In this document: one piece after another, positions 31,138 to 38,524 of the stretch
Position numbering within the stretch: the first letter of the stretch is position 1
Layout: each line of letters starts with the position of its first letter
Program-made: the position numbers and the translations under genes
Notes under the pieces: model-generated
Seen by the model: the letters and a program-made list of their open reading frames with translations, nothing else
The model's database searches: none
What the model was told of the DNA's origin: nothing
Source: Methylophaga sp.
Lineage (GTDB): Bacteria > Pseudomonadota > Gammaproteobacteria > Nitrosococcales > Methylophagaceae
Reading direction: 5' to 3'
DNA length: 45,587 nucleotides
Assembly: GCA_002706095.1 (NCBI GenBank)
Contig: PAJP01000010.1
Coordinates: 1-45,587, forward strand

Positions 31138-31723
31138 TCGGCCCGCTCCTTAATTGTGCCGCTTTTTCGCGGATGCGCTTCACGGTATCGACTGCCGTGC
31201 GGTATTCTTCTTTTGTGGGCAGGTCTTGCACCATATCGGGATGCTTGACCATCATCGCCCGCTGCAATTCGTGCATCGTCATATTCCATGCGTCATCGCG
31301 CGACACCCCAAGATGCACCATGGCAACGCTTGCAAATTCAGCCGGGTTAAACTGCTTAGGTGGCTTATCGCTGGGCTTGATGCGCTTAGCGTCTTTTACG
31401 TCGCCTACCATGCCGTTGATCAAGCATCGAGCGCCTAGCACGTATACATCTTCCCATGGTAAGCGTTTTTGCACGTAACGTAGCTTACCGCCCACGTCGC
31501 GGTAAAATCCGATAGCATCGCTCACAGAATCGTCATCACAGCACGCAGACAGGACGGCTAGCGCTGACGCAAACCCGCTCTTGGTGGCACGCTGAACACG
31601 GTCAAGCATCGCGGCTAATTCGTCTGGCGTGCCCAGTGACGCAAGCGCACGAAAACTGGGGCGGAACGTGTATTCCACCCCATCGACGGTAACGCCAAAC
31701 TCACCCGCCGCGATGTTCGCCAT
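31130..31723 (-). CDS. Tail assembly chaperone (DUF6246-like)
   Basis: 197 residues between tube protein and tape measure. Starts MANIAAGEFGVTVDGVEYTF; LPWEDVYVLGARCLINGMVG and FASVAMVHLGVSRDDAWNMTM are typical of this family. Here it is a single frame, with no slippery G/GT-type frameshift that I could see. Overlaps the tape measure gene by 8 bp. Confidence 0.78.
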   Translation of the reverse strand: MANIAAGEFGVTVDGVEYTFRPSFRALASLGTPDELAAMLDRVQRATKSGFASALAVLSACCDDDSVSDAIGFYRDVGGKLRYVQKRLPWEDVYVLGARCLINGMVGDVKDAKRIKPSDKPPKQFNPAEFASVAMVHLGVSRDDAWNMTMHELQRAMMVKHPDMVQDLPTKEEYRTAVDTVKRIREKAAQLRSGPNG

Positions 31724-31724
31724 G

Positions 31725-32213
31725 TTACGCCGGAATGATGACGGTGCTGGTGGTGCCGTTGCCAGTCAGTCGGCCTTCAATCGTAAACGTGGCCTCGGCA
31801 TCATAGGAGCGATCCTTGTTGAACGTGGTGAACAACGCAGGCGCTTCAATGACCAGCATTTCAGTAGAGCTCGACGGGTCGCTGAAACGCAGCCAGCCGG
31901 ATGGTTGACCGCCATCCGGGTTGCGTACATGCAAGTAAAGCTCTTCTTGGTTTTTCGTTTCGTCAACACTGGATACGCCATCAAACGAAAACGTTTCGTT
32001 TTTGTACGTCACCAATGACTCGCGAATATTCCCCGTGCTGCAAGATGACGTGGTGTCCACTTCATCCCACGCCAAGCTCAGCGACTTAGACCGCGTGCAG
32101 CCCAGCAGCTTCCAGTCAGCCTCTAGCGGGGTTGTCTGCGGGGGTAGGATTGCAAACTCTACGACCGTGTCACGCCCTACAAAGGCTCCGGTCGGGGAAA
32201 GCGTAATAGCCAT
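31725..32213 (-). CDS. Major tail tube protein
   Basis: 162 residues, beta-rich. GAFVGRDTVVEFAILPPQTT, then WKLLGCTRSKSLSLAWDEVD and NEELYLHVRNPDGGQPSGWL segments, ending RSYDAEATFTIEGRLTGNGT. It stands at the tube-gene position between tail terminator and chaperone. The leader before it holds three small hairpins, perhaps for high mRNA stability. Confidence 0.83.
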   Translation of the reverse strand: MAITLSPTGAFVGRDTVVEFAILPPQTTPLEADWKLLGCTRSKSLSLAWDEVDTTSSCSTGNIRESLVTYKNETFSFDGVSSVDETKNQEELYLHVRNPDGGQPSGWLRFSDPSSSTEMLVIEAPALFTTFNKDRSYDAEATFTIEGRLTGNGTTSTVIIPA

Positions 32214-32226
32214 GCTTTTCTCCTTT

Positions 32227-32274
32227 GCCCTTTTCGGGCGTGTGCCCTATATGGGCGTTGTGGGCAAAATGCCC
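32227..32274 (-). repeat. Three tandem GGGC/GCCC mini-hairpins in the tube-gene leader
   Basis: GCCC-TTTTC-GGGC (32227-32239), GCCC-TATAT-GGGC (32244-32256) and GGGC-AAAAT-GCCC (32262-32274) follow each other with 4-5 base spacers. They precede the most highly expressed tail gene and may stabilise mRNA or pause RNA polymerase. Confidence 0.55.
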
Positions 32275-32276
32275 GT

Positions 32277-32660
32277 TTACTGATCGTCAGTTAAGCACTG
32301 AACGTTGAGCTGAAAAACCCCACGGCCATCCTCGGTGTAAGTCGGCCCGGTAATGCCGCCAAGGGGTTCGTAATTTTTAATGCCCGGCGACTTATAGTTG
32401 CCGCGTAGGTAGCGCAATATTTCGTGCATGCTGTTTTCTGCGTCGCGAACATCGCGCTCACTGGCGCTGATTAAAATGAGCAGCACTTGCGGGCGCTGAA
32501 CCAGATAATCGGACGCACCGCCGGGGCCGGGTCGCCGCAACACAAACATCGGTCGCCCATCGCGCCGCGCATCATTCCATTTGTAATACTGCACCTGGAA
32601 GCCATCAAGCAAGTTGCCTGCATCAAGGTGGTTGCGCACGTTGACTAGAAAATTGCTCAT
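32277..32660 (-). CDS. Tail terminator / completion protein
   Basis: 127 residues, lambda gpU-like position. MSNFLVNVRNHLDAGNLLDG and RPQVLLILISASERDVRDAENSMHEILRYL match tail-terminator proteins. Caps the tail tube. Overlaps the HK97 gp10-like gene by 4 bp. Confidence 0.78.
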   Translation of the reverse strand: MSNFLVNVRNHLDAGNLLDGFQVQYYKWNDARRDGRPMFVLRRPGPGGASDYLVQRPQVLLILISASERDVRDAENSMHEILRYLRGNYKSPGIKNYEPLGGITGPTYTEDGRGVFQLNVQCLTDDQ

Positions 32661-33064
32661 ACGCGATAACCTTGCTTGATAATGGCTTGAATCTCAGCAG
32701 CGCCATCGCGCTCGAAACCTTTAACCAAAAACTGCGGCTCGGCGTCAGGATCCCAGACATTACCGTCCGACTTTGGATAACGCGGCGTATTGGTGCCTAA
32801 CAGCACGCCTTTAGCGTTATGCACGTACTCGGCATAATTGGCACCGAAGCCCATGCGTCCTTCGTAGCCACTGGCGGTTTTTTTAACGTCACGGTATGAG
32901 CTGTTGATCAGATTGCTAGTGGCTACTGGCGTCAACGCAGCCGCGTACTTACCGCCCGCAATCAATACCTGCGTGACGGTTTTCTCGGTCATGCCGCCGC
33001 TAATTTCGCCAACCTTCTTGGCGAAATTCTTGCGAACGGTGTCAACGCCAGTGAGCTTGCTCAT
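32657..33064 (-). CDS. HK97 gp10-like tail/neck protein
   Basis: 135 residues. LIAGGKYAAALTPVATSNLINSSY and YEGRMGFGANYAEYVHN are the hallmarks of the gp10/minor tail family. Needed at the head-tail joint in HK97-type phages. Neighbours tail terminator and neck genes. Confidence 0.82.
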   Translation of the reverse strand: MSKLTGVDTVRKNFAKKVGEISGGMTEKTVTQVLIAGGKYAAALTPVATSNLINSSYRDVKKTASGYEGRMGFGANYAEYVHNAKGVLLGTNTPRYPKSDGNVWDPDAEPQFLVKGFERDGAAEIQAIIKQGYRV

Positions 33065-33394
33065 TTAAACCTTGATGACGGCCACGGTGATGCTGGCAAC
33101 AGCGTCATAGGTGACACTGACGGGCATCGTGCCTTTCGCGGTAAACACGCCGCTAAACGGGCCAATCATGCGCGACTCGCCCGCCGGAATGGTTACGTCT
33201 ACGTTAGTCGGCGCGATGCCCGGCTCTGCGTTAAACGTAGATACCACTGTCGCGGTGTGTGGGCTGACGTCATCGTTGACGACATGCAAAAACACGCCAT
33301 TGCCTGCGTCAAATTCATCACCTGCTACGTCTGCGGCTGCATAGGTAGGGTTTAATCCGGTCACTACAGTTTGCTGCGCGTTAAGAGTCGCCAT
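33065..33394 (-). CDS. Small beta-rich structural protein, neck or head fibre
   Basis: 109 residues. NPTYAAADVAGDEFDAGNGVFLHV and ESRMIGPFSGVFTAKGTM resemble small structural proteins found in the head-tail cluster of many siphoviruses; the exact role is uncertain. GGAGG precedes ATG 33394. It starts about 30 bp after promoter P4. Confidence 0.7.
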   Translation of the reverse strand: MATLNAQQTVVTGLNPTYAAADVAGDEFDAGNGVFLHVVNDDVSPHTATVVSTFNAEPGIAPTNVDVTIPAGESRMIGPFSGVFTAKGTMPVSVTYDAVASITVAVIKV

Positions 33395-33422
33395 TTCATA
33401 GCCTCCATTAATTTATGGCTTG

Positions 33423-33431
33423 ATTTTAGCA
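33423..33431 (-). promoter_or_regulatory. Extended -10 promoter P4 (TGC-TAAAAT)
   Basis: Minus strand ACTGCTAAAATC in the 56-bp gap before the beta-rich structural gene. It would start a separate neck/tail transcript. Confidence 0.55.
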
Positions 33432-33450
33432 GTATTTCGCTATGATTGCA

Positions 33451-33630
33451 TTACTTCACCCACTCCCTCCCCCCACCATGGTGCGCGCATGTGCCGCGCC
33501 TAGATTGCGACACTGAATAAGCGCCGCTCTGACAAATAGCGGTAGCGCCGCCAACAATAATAGGCTCGCCAGGGTATATTAACCACCCCAACGTCGCCAT
33601 CACCGCGCCCATAGCCGCCCACCTAATCAT
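33451..33630 (-). CDS. Small single-pass membrane protein, 59 aa
   Basis: Hydrophobic N-terminus MIRWAAMGAVMATLGWLIYP, then a basic tail with several Cys (AICQSG, RGTCAHHGG). ATG 33630 overlaps the preceding stop. No lipobox fits well. Paired with the coiled-coil/TM gene upstream; function unknown. Confidence 0.62.
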   Translation of the reverse strand: MIRWAAMGAVMATLGWLIYPGEPIIVGGATAICQSGAYSVSQSRRGTCAHHGGGREWVK

Positions 33631-33988
33631 TGCAATCTCTCGCGTGATGCTGGGCTTGTATTCGCTTGCTAACTTGGTCGGTGTGAGGGATCGCCTTTGC
33701 CTCGCCGATCCAGCCAAGGGCAATCAGCGTACCAATAGCGGCAAGCCCAAACGATAACCACTTAAGCCGATTCTGCCGTGTCTGAGCGTCTAGCAGTCGG
33801 GCCTCAGCAGCGCCCTGTGCTTTTGCACGGTCGTCTTTTAGTGAGCCAATGGCGGCCATCACTTCTTTATGATGCGTATCCATGCGGGTAGACAGGTCGG
33901 TGATGCGGTCGGTTTGCGTCCGATAACCGTCCTCTAACGCCTCAATTCTCCACTCTGCCCGCATTAATCGCGTTTGCATATCGTCCAT
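33623..33988 (-). CDS. Coiled-coil protein with C-terminal TM, XhlA/holin-like
   Basis: 121 residues. RAEWRIEALEDGYRTQTDRI starts a coiled coil; the helix continues to RQNRLKWLSFGLAAIGTLIALGW, then a short basic tail. Coiled coil plus one C-terminal TM is the XhlA-type haemolysin/holin layout. The place, inside the head-tail genes, is unusual for lysis. A membrane-linked structural or superinfection role is the alternative. Confidence 0.65.
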   Translation of the reverse strand: MDDMQTRLMRAEWRIEALEDGYRTQTDRITDLSTRMDTHHKEVMAAIGSLKDDRAKAQGAAEARLLDAQTRQNRLKWLSFGLAAIGTLIALGWIGEAKAIPHTDQVSKRIQAQHHARDCND

Positions 33989-33996
33989 AACCGCCC

Positions 33997-34362
33997 TTAT
34001 GTCATCAATTCCCAGTCAGGCAGTCCGCCCGGCTCGAGTTCATCTATCGGCCACCAGCGGATGGCGCGGATACGTTCAGCAGTGGGCGGCGCGGTGGTTA
34101 GGGCGGTGTGGTCGCCTAATTGGATATACCACTCACGCTCTGGCACTAGTGGCGAATCTAGCGCGGCCTCGAAGCGAAACGTTTGATTGGGCGTGAACTC
34201 AGTCCCGTTGTCATCACGCGCCACATCGCCGCCGCCCTCGTATCCCACGCGAGGGATAATGTAAGGCGTGCCGCCGATAGGTTGCCCCCATTCATCGGTG
34301 CCGCCTGCGGGCCACACGGTCGCGGGGCCGTGGGCGTATGACCAGCTCGCTATGTTTGACAC
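33997..34362 (-). CDS. Neck protein (head-tail joining)
   Basis: 121 residues starting at GTG 34362 (translated MSNIASWSYAHGPATVWPAG). Homologues that I recall start MSxISSWSY and contain DEWGQP and GYEGGG segments as here. ATG 34377 lies inside a terminator hairpin and is unlikely. The Shine-Dalgarno would be the GGGG of the hairpin's 3' arm. Head-completion or stopper role inferred from position. Confidence 0.75.
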   Translation of the reverse strand: MSNIASWSYAHGPATVWPAGGTDEWGQPIGGTPYIIPRVGYEGGGDVARDDNGTEFTPNQTFRFEAALDSPLVPEREWYIQLGDHTALTTAPPTAERIRAIRWWPIDELEPGGLPDWELMT

Positions 34363-34365
34363 AAT

Positions 34366-34392
34366 AAAAAGCCCCATAAAAGATTATGGGGC
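34366..34392 (-). terminator. Terminator hairpin overlapping the neck-gene start signals
   Basis: Minus strand GCCCCATAA-TCTT-TTATGGGGC followed by five T. The -10 of promoter P6 (34393-34398) abuts it directly, so local transcripts would start inside the 5' arm. Read-through from upstream would be terminated and have its GGGG Shine-Dalgarno paired. Confidence 0.75.
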
Positions 34393-34401
34393 AGTATAGC
34401 A
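34393..34401 (-). promoter_or_regulatory. Extended -10 promoter P6 (TGC-TATACT) before the neck gene
   Basis: Minus strand TATGCTATACT immediately followed by the hairpin described at 34366-34392. Confidence 0.55.
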
Positions 34402-34425
34402 TAGGGCGGCGGGGTGTGTTATTGG

Positions 34426-34683
34426 CTAGGCGGCTAACTCCACCCACTTAAACCGCCGATAATACGCCTTTCTCCGAAACAGCAACACCAACGCTTCAAT
34501 GCATAACAGCGCGGCAATCACCAACATCGCGCCGGATGCCAAACACGCAACGGTAAGCACAATCCAGCCGAAGGCAATCCACGGATGGCCCAGATACCAG
34601 CGGTGCGCGCCAATGCTGCCCAGGCTGAGGCGCAGCAACACGGCAGCGGTTTTTGATTTTTGCGTTACGATGTTGTGGGTCAT
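34426..34683 (-). CDS. TM2-domain membrane protein
   Basis: 85 residues. LLRLSLGSIGAHRWYLGHPWIAFG is the first part of a TM2 domain (usual GxxGxHRFYLG), followed by a second hydrophobic helix (CLASGAMLVIAALLCIEALV). ATG 34683 overlaps the preceding stop as ATGA. Phage TM2 proteins have no settled role; may alter the host membrane. Confidence 0.72.
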   Translation of the reverse strand: MTHNIVTQKSKTAAVLLRLSLGSIGAHRWYLGHPWIAFGWIVLTVACLASGAMLVIAALLCIEALVLLFRRKAYYRRFKWVELAA

Positions 34684-35258
34684 TTTGTTTGCTCCGGTGT
34701 CGGTAGTTCGCCGCTTGCTAGGGCGTCGTGGATAATCTCTAGGTGGCTGCTTTGGGCTGGCTCGCCTGTTGTGCTTTCGATTGCGTGCTCTGCTGCCGCT
34801 AGCCACTGCTCGCGCGGTGTTGTCCGCTGCTTGATAACTTCGATTTTGACCACGCCTAGCTCGCCATCGTCCCAGCGGATGGCCGCTCGATTGCGCTTAC
34901 GGTCTATCGCCAACACCATGCAATCACCGCCACTGGTGCGAGCTGGTTCGCCTGCCGCTGGCTCCCACGGTTGGGCTTCCTCGCTGGCGGGCTGGTCGAT
35001 GATGGGGCGGTAGGCGATGATATGGCTCCATGGGGCTAACTGTGCAATTGAGCGACAAGCAGCGCCGCCATCATGATAACTAACGGCTGAATGTTCTGGC
35101 AGTGGGTTATCAGCATGGCCACTCCACTCAATCCACCCATCGGCATCGGCTTTGACGACATTCCAGCCTTGCATCTTTCTGCGCCAATCATCTACTTCAC
35201 CGGCTTCCCCTGTAATCACGCGATGTTCTTTTGTGGTGTTATTCACTGCATAAATCAT
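34680..35258 (-). CDS. Hypothetical protein, 192 aa
   Basis: Starts MIYAVNNTTKEHRVITGEAG. Tryptophan-rich, mixed; WKxDDGELGVVKIEVIKQRTTPREQWL near the centre. GAGGAG precedes ATG 35258 and the repeated element copy C lies about 25 bp upstream, so it is separately controlled although embedded among structural genes. No family recognised. Confidence 0.68.
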   Translation of the reverse strand: MIYAVNNTTKEHRVITGEAGEVDDWRRKMQGWNVVKADADGWIEWSGHADNPLPEHSAVSYHDGGAACRSIAQLAPWSHIIAYRPIIDQPASEEAQPWEPAAGEPARTSGGDCMVLAIDRKRNRAAIRWDDGELGVVKIEVIKQRTTPREQWLAAAEHAIESTTGEPAQSSHLEIIHDALASGELPTPEQTK

Positions 35259-35280
35259 GGTTCATTCTCCTCGCCGGTAT

Positions 35281-35330
35281 CCCCAAACAATAGCCCACCC
35301 CACCACCTCCCCGCTAATGGTATTTTTCTA
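35281..35330 (-). promoter_or_regulatory. Repeated intergenic element, copy C
   Basis: Minus strand AGAAAAATACC, ATTAGC, 25 bases, TTTGGGG. Points to the 192-aa gene. The core is one base longer than copies A, B, D and E. Confidence 0.6.
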
Positions 35331-35370
35331 TCGACTCACGCCACTCGATAGCCACCACCTATAAACGGCA

Positions 35371-35477
35371 ACGCCCCGGTAGGTGCCGGGGCGTCTAGTG
35401 TTGCGATCACCGTCTCACGACGCGCAACCCATTATCAGATAGGATCAACCTCCTTATGGCGGTCTGCCGTATCTGAT
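35371..35477 (-). ncRNA. Structured leader: three successive hairpins
   Basis: Part of the 319-bp non-coding gap 35259-35577. On the minus strand: ATCAGATA pairs with TATCTGAT (35470-35477/35434-35441); GTTGCG/CGCAAC encloses CGTC-GTGA-GACG, a GNRA tetraloop (35400-35428); ACGCCCCGG/CCGGGGCGT forms a 9-bp hairpin (35371-35394). It lies after promoter P2 and before the 192-aa gene. AAGGAGG inside the first stem is followed by a possible 13-codon TTG frame. Confidence 0.4.
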
Positions 35478-35480
35478 TTT

Positions 35481-35489
35481 AGTGTAGCA
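35481..35489 (-). promoter_or_regulatory. Extended -10 promoter P2 (TGC-TACACT)
   Basis: Minus strand TTTGTGCTACACT directly after a terminator T-run. Would transcribe the structured leader. Confidence 0.5.
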
Positions 35490-35490
35490 C

Positions 35491-35516
35491 AAAAAAAGAC
35501 CGCCAGGAGGGCGGTC
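35491..35516 (-). terminator. Rho-independent terminator
   Basis: Minus strand GACCGCC-CTCCT-GGCGGTC plus seven T, ending the head gene 35578. Confidence 0.85.
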
Positions 35517-35577
35517 AATAGGAGGAGCAACACACAACAAGGAGTGGGTAGAGTATGGCAGCGTTAGGCCGTGGTGT

Positions 35578-35961
35578 CTAGCACCTCGATCCCTTGACCA
35601 CCATAAACCCAGTACTCCCGCCCGGCTTAGCAGGCGTCAGCGGTGCAGCGCATCCGTGGGTATCCACAACTTGCAGCGCTGCATATATCTGGTCATAAGC
35701 GTCGCTTGGGTTACTGTACTTGAACGACTGACTAGCACCAGAAGGCGCGGACTGAGAGGTAACTTGGCGCGCGCCACCTGACAGGGCCAACAACCCAATC
35801 AAGTAGGTATAAATAGCCACTTGGCGGCTTGCGCTGACATTGTTGGCGTCTAAGCAGTCTTGGATTCCGCCAGCTTCCTCAGTGATGGCTTCTAGCAGGA
35901 ATGACGGAACGGTAATACCCAGCTCGCGTAGATAGGCGGTGGCTTCGTCGGTGGTTATCAT
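35578..35961 (-). CDS. Head-tail connector (DUF7370-like)
   Basis: 127 residues. AYLRELGITVPSFLLEAITEEAGGIQDCLD and VTSQSAPSGASQSFKY match small adaptor proteins downstream of major capsid genes. Likely part of the portal-tail connector. ATG 35961 follows the zinc-ribbon gene with a short gap. Confidence 0.72.
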   Translation of the reverse strand: MITTDEATAYLRELGITVPSFLLEAITEEAGGIQDCLDANNVSASRQVAIYTYLIGLLALSGGARQVTSQSAPSGASQSFKYSNPSDAYDQIYAALQVVDTHGCAAPLTPAKPGGSTGFMVVKGSRC

Positions 35962-35976
35962 GGGCGGTAGCCTTCG

Positions 35977-36192
35977 TTATTCGTCATCATAGGTCGCATC
36001 CCCCATTTTAATATAGCCGTTCACTACCGGAACTTCGATGCTGCATTCAGAACAGATAAGCGCGGCAATAAACGGCTCGCCACCGTGCATCACAACAGGC
36101 ACCATGCTTTCTTGCGTGCCACACGGGCATGACACAAAACTTGTCTCGCCGCCTTTAAACTCTTGGCTCGGCAGCCTAACTACTTTACTCAT
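35977..36192 (-). CDS. Small zinc-ribbon protein
   Basis: 71 residues, MSKVVRLPSQEFKGGETSFV start. CPCG and CSEC form a zinc ribbon. ATG 36192 overlaps the preceding gene's end. Function unknown. Confidence 0.7.
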   Translation of the reverse strand: MSKVVRLPSQEFKGGETSFVSCPCGTQESMVPVVMHGGEPFIAALICSECSIEVPVVNGYIKMGDATYDDE

Positions 36193-36457
36193 AATCGCCA
36201 CCACGCGCATCGTTACCATCAAACTCGGACTTAGTGTCTAGCCTAGACTGTTCCGGCTCTTGTTCCTGCTTTGGCTGGCGTTTCTTGCGCGGGCGCTTAG
36301 GCGTGGCGACTTCTAGCGTCTTATCAGCGCCACTAGATACGACACGGTATTTATTCGCCCATCCGGTAAAATCGTCCGGCACTTCAACCTGTGTGCCTAC
36401 TGGCACCATCTCGCCGGTTCCGCGATAAACGCCACGGCGGGTGATTTCGATTAGCAT
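36185..36457 (-). CDS. Hypothetical protein, 90 aa
   Basis: MLIEITRRGVYRGTGEMVPV start with AGGAG upstream, a beta-rich N-terminal half (VPDDFTGWANKYRVV) typical of small head-cluster proteins, then a Lys/Glu-rich tail (KRPRKKRQPKQEQEPEQ). Likely structural; not certain. It begins about 26 bp after promoter P3. Confidence 0.68.
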   Translation of the reverse strand: MLIEITRRGVYRGTGEMVPVGTQVEVPDDFTGWANKYRVVSSGADKTLEVATPKRPRKKRQPKQEQEPEQSRLDTKSEFDGNDARGGDYE

Positions 36458-36482
36458 AATTGGCTCCTGAGATGTTTCTCTG

Positions 36483-36491
36483 ATTTTAGCA
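36483..36491 (-). promoter_or_regulatory. Extended -10 promoter P3 (TGC-TAAAAT)
   Basis: Minus strand TTGTGCTAAAATC right after the terminator T-run, before ATG 36457. Confidence 0.55.
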
Positions 36492-36492
36492 C

Positions 36493-36516
36493 AAAAAAGC
36501 CCGCGCTGTGGCGGGC
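36493..36516 (-). terminator. Rho-independent terminator
   Basis: Minus strand GCCCGC-CACAGC-GCGGGC plus six T, closing the membrane-protein gene. Confidence 0.82.
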
Positions 36517-36524
36517 TGGCAGGG

Positions 36525-36902
36525 CTAGGCGGGGCTATTCTCTTGCTCTTTGTATGCGGTTTTTGTCTTATTGACAATGGCGGCGGCGAACATCCAGCAG
36601 CACAACAGCAAGCTAGCGTGCCAATAGAACTCAAAATAAATCAACAGCATGATACAAGCGATTCGAGGAACTGAAGTAACGACCTGATGCCATGGGGTTA
36701 TGTCTGGCAACGTGTCCAAGTGCTTCATAAAGCAAGCGCCAAAAAACAAGACGCTGAACAGCCATCCATAAACAAGAATAGAGTAATTGGCAACATTAAA
36801 CAGGCCGCCGTCAACGAACGGCAGTGCAATACCGCAAGCTGAGATGTACCAATGAACCAAAAAGTCTTTAATGGTTGGTTTTTTTAGCGTAATTCTATTC
36901 AT
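36525..36902 (-). CDS. Membrane protein, 125 aa, 3 predicted TM helices
   Basis: Hydrophobic helices near residues 15-35 (WYISACGIALPFVDGGLFN), 40-60 (VYGWLFSVLFFGACF) and 85-110 (CIMLLIYFEFYWHASLLLCC). ATG 36902 has AAAGGTG upstream. It is more AT-rich than the capsid genes around it and is bracketed by terminators, so it may be a moron-like insertion with a role against the host or superinfecting phage. Confidence 0.65.
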   Translation of the reverse strand: MNRITLKKPTIKDFLVHWYISACGIALPFVDGGLFNVANYSILVYGWLFSVLFFGACFMKHLDTLPDITPWHQVVTSVPRIACIMLLIYFEFYWHASLLLCCWMFAAAIVNKTKTAYKEQENSPA

Positions 36903-37024
36903 ATAATTCACCTTTAAGCATTAGGCGAGCGTTTATGGGTGCGGCTAGTGGGCGCTCAACTCCACCACGTCTGCGCAGACGCTGCCGCAATACAACCATA
37001 GCGCACACTTGTCTAGCAAGCAAT

Positions 37025-37050
37025 AAAAAACCCCAGCCTAAGCCGGGGTT
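37025..37050 (-). terminator. Terminator after the major capsid gene
   Basis: Minus strand AACCCCGGC-TTAG-GCTGGGGTT then T-run. Confidence 0.85.
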
Positions 37051-37070
37051 TCTGTTTTAGTGCCTAGCGA

Positions 37071-38081
37071 TTAGGAACCAACACCATAGAACACAGCCGA
37101 ACGGCCATTGGCGTCTGCTACGATCTCAAAGCCCATCGCACCCATGATCAACATTTGGTAGTTGTCCATTGGGTAGGTGCGCGGCATCATCTGCGTACCA
37201 ACGGGCATACCCACGACCGGACGAATGTAGCGGCGGTTAGGCACAAACGCCGTCCACTCGTTACCAGAAAGCGCATAATCAACCTTGATTTCATTGATTC
37301 GGCGGTTGGTGGCAAGCCGCTGGAAGCGCGTACCAGAGAGGTACTCATCCTGGTTGTACGGCAGGTCTAGGTTGCGCGCAATTTCGGGCGAAACATAGAG
37401 GTTCATCGGCTCGGTAACGAGGGTATCGTCAGCCGCGCCGCCTAGCGTTTGCGCCAAGAAGTTTTCCCATTGCACGGTGGTGGCGGTGGTCAGGTCGATG
37501 CCCGTCATATCGACAGATTGCGTATACGGCGAGTTGCGGATACCGTAACCCTGGTAGCCATCAAACTGAATGGTAGAATCACCGTCCAGCAAGTAGTTAG
37601 CCATGTCGGTGCGCATGTCATACGTGGCCTTTTCTACATCTTCGGCCCATGCGTCAAAATCATCGTTTTGCAGGACGTTCCACTCGCGCCACTCTCGACC
37701 TACGCCGTTAGTGAAGATAGGAACCGGCACGCCACGGAAGTCATAGCTGCCTTTATCCATTGGCTGCGGCTTCTGGCCGCTGATAGAGCGCTGGGTAGTG
37801 TTCGCGCCATCAGAGTTGAAGCGATAGCCGTGAACGACCTTGCCGATATTGACCGTGGTCGCCAGCGGCATCAAATCACCCATGATGACTTGGCCTGCGT
37901 TGTCGCGCATTACGCGAGCAGTCACGCTATCGAGCTGTAACCATGGTTGCGGCTTGGTGATGGCGTTACCCACAAGCTCTTGCTCACGCTGGGCAAAGTA
38001 GCGGCGGTTGAGCGAAAGCTCCTGCCACTTTTGCGCGTGCAGCTTGCTGTTAGTGATTAACTGCTTATCAAAATGTAGCAT
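37071..38081 (-). CDS. Major capsid protein (DUF6260-like, HK97 fold)
   Basis: 336 residues. GVPVPIFTNGVGREWREWNV, DVEKATYDMRTDMANYLLDG and RYIRPVVGMPVGTQMMPRTY are typical for this capsid family. No N-terminal scaffold is present; assembly is probably aided by the DUF2213 protein upstream. Starts where the decoration gene ends (shared bases). Confidence 0.88.
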   Translation of the reverse strand: MLHFDKQLITNSKLHAQKWQELSLNRRYFAQREQELVGNAITKPQPWLQLDSVTARVMRDNAGQVIMGDLMPLATTVNIGKVVHGYRFNSDGANTTQRSISGQKPQPMDKGSYDFRGVPVPIFTNGVGREWREWNVLQNDDFDAWAEDVEKATYDMRTDMANYLLDGDSTIQFDGYQGYGIRNSPYTQSVDMTGIDLTTATTVQWENFLAQTLGGAADDTLVTEPMNLYVSPEIARNLDLPYNQDEYLSGTRFQRLATNRRINEIKVDYALSGNEWTAFVPNRRYIRPVVGMPVGTQMMPRTYPMDNYQMLIMGAMGFEIVADANGRSAVFYGVGS

Positions 38082-38524
38082 TACGCAATCGCTCCTGTAG
38101 CTTTGCGAACACGCAGCAAGTCTGCCTCTGCGAGTGTCACGGATTCTTCTGAATAGAACAGCACTTCTTGCCCAGTGGTGGCTGCGGCTAGCGTACCATC
38201 GCCAGCGGATGCTAGTTCAGTAAACCCCTGCACGTAAGTCCCAGCGGCTACGCGGACATTGAAGAACTGTTCATCAAGTGGGCGGGCGGCAACCACGGTA
38301 TCACCAGCAGGGATAACATCGTCCGCGCCTTCCAGCTTCATGTAGTTCTCTTGGGCCACCAAGTAAGTTCCGCGCGCACCAGCGGTGCCATGTGGCTCAA
38401 ATTCATCACTGGCGTTAACCGTAACGATAGAGCCGGGGGTGATGTCCACAGCCGACGGGCGCTCCATTACCTGCGGCAATAGCTCGGAGACCGGGCCTGC
38501 GTAGATTTTGCTATAACGAGCCAT
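38081..38524 (-). CDS. Head decoration protein
   Basis: 147 residues. Repeating beta-rich stretches (GSIVTVNASDEFEPHGTAGA, GDTVVAARPLDEQFFNVRVA) and position directly before the major capsid gene suggest a capsid-stabilising cement protein. Overlaps both neighbours by one or a few bases. Confidence 0.78.
   Translation of the reverse strand: MARYSKIYAGPVSELLPQVMERPSAVDITPGSIVTVNASDEFEPHGTAGARGTYLVAQENYMKLEGADDVIPAGDTVVAARPLDEQFFNVRVAAGTYVQGFTELASAGDGTLAAATTGQEVLFYSEESVTLAEADLLRVRKATGAIA

Noticed and set aside
31130-31289. Programmed -1 frameshift producing a longer tail chaperone
   Set aside because: No slippery heptamer followed by a long in-frame extension was found; the 197-aa gene is full length for its family.
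35371-35394. Terminator at the 9-bp GC hairpin
   Set aside because: No T-run follows on either strand; treated as part of the structured leader.
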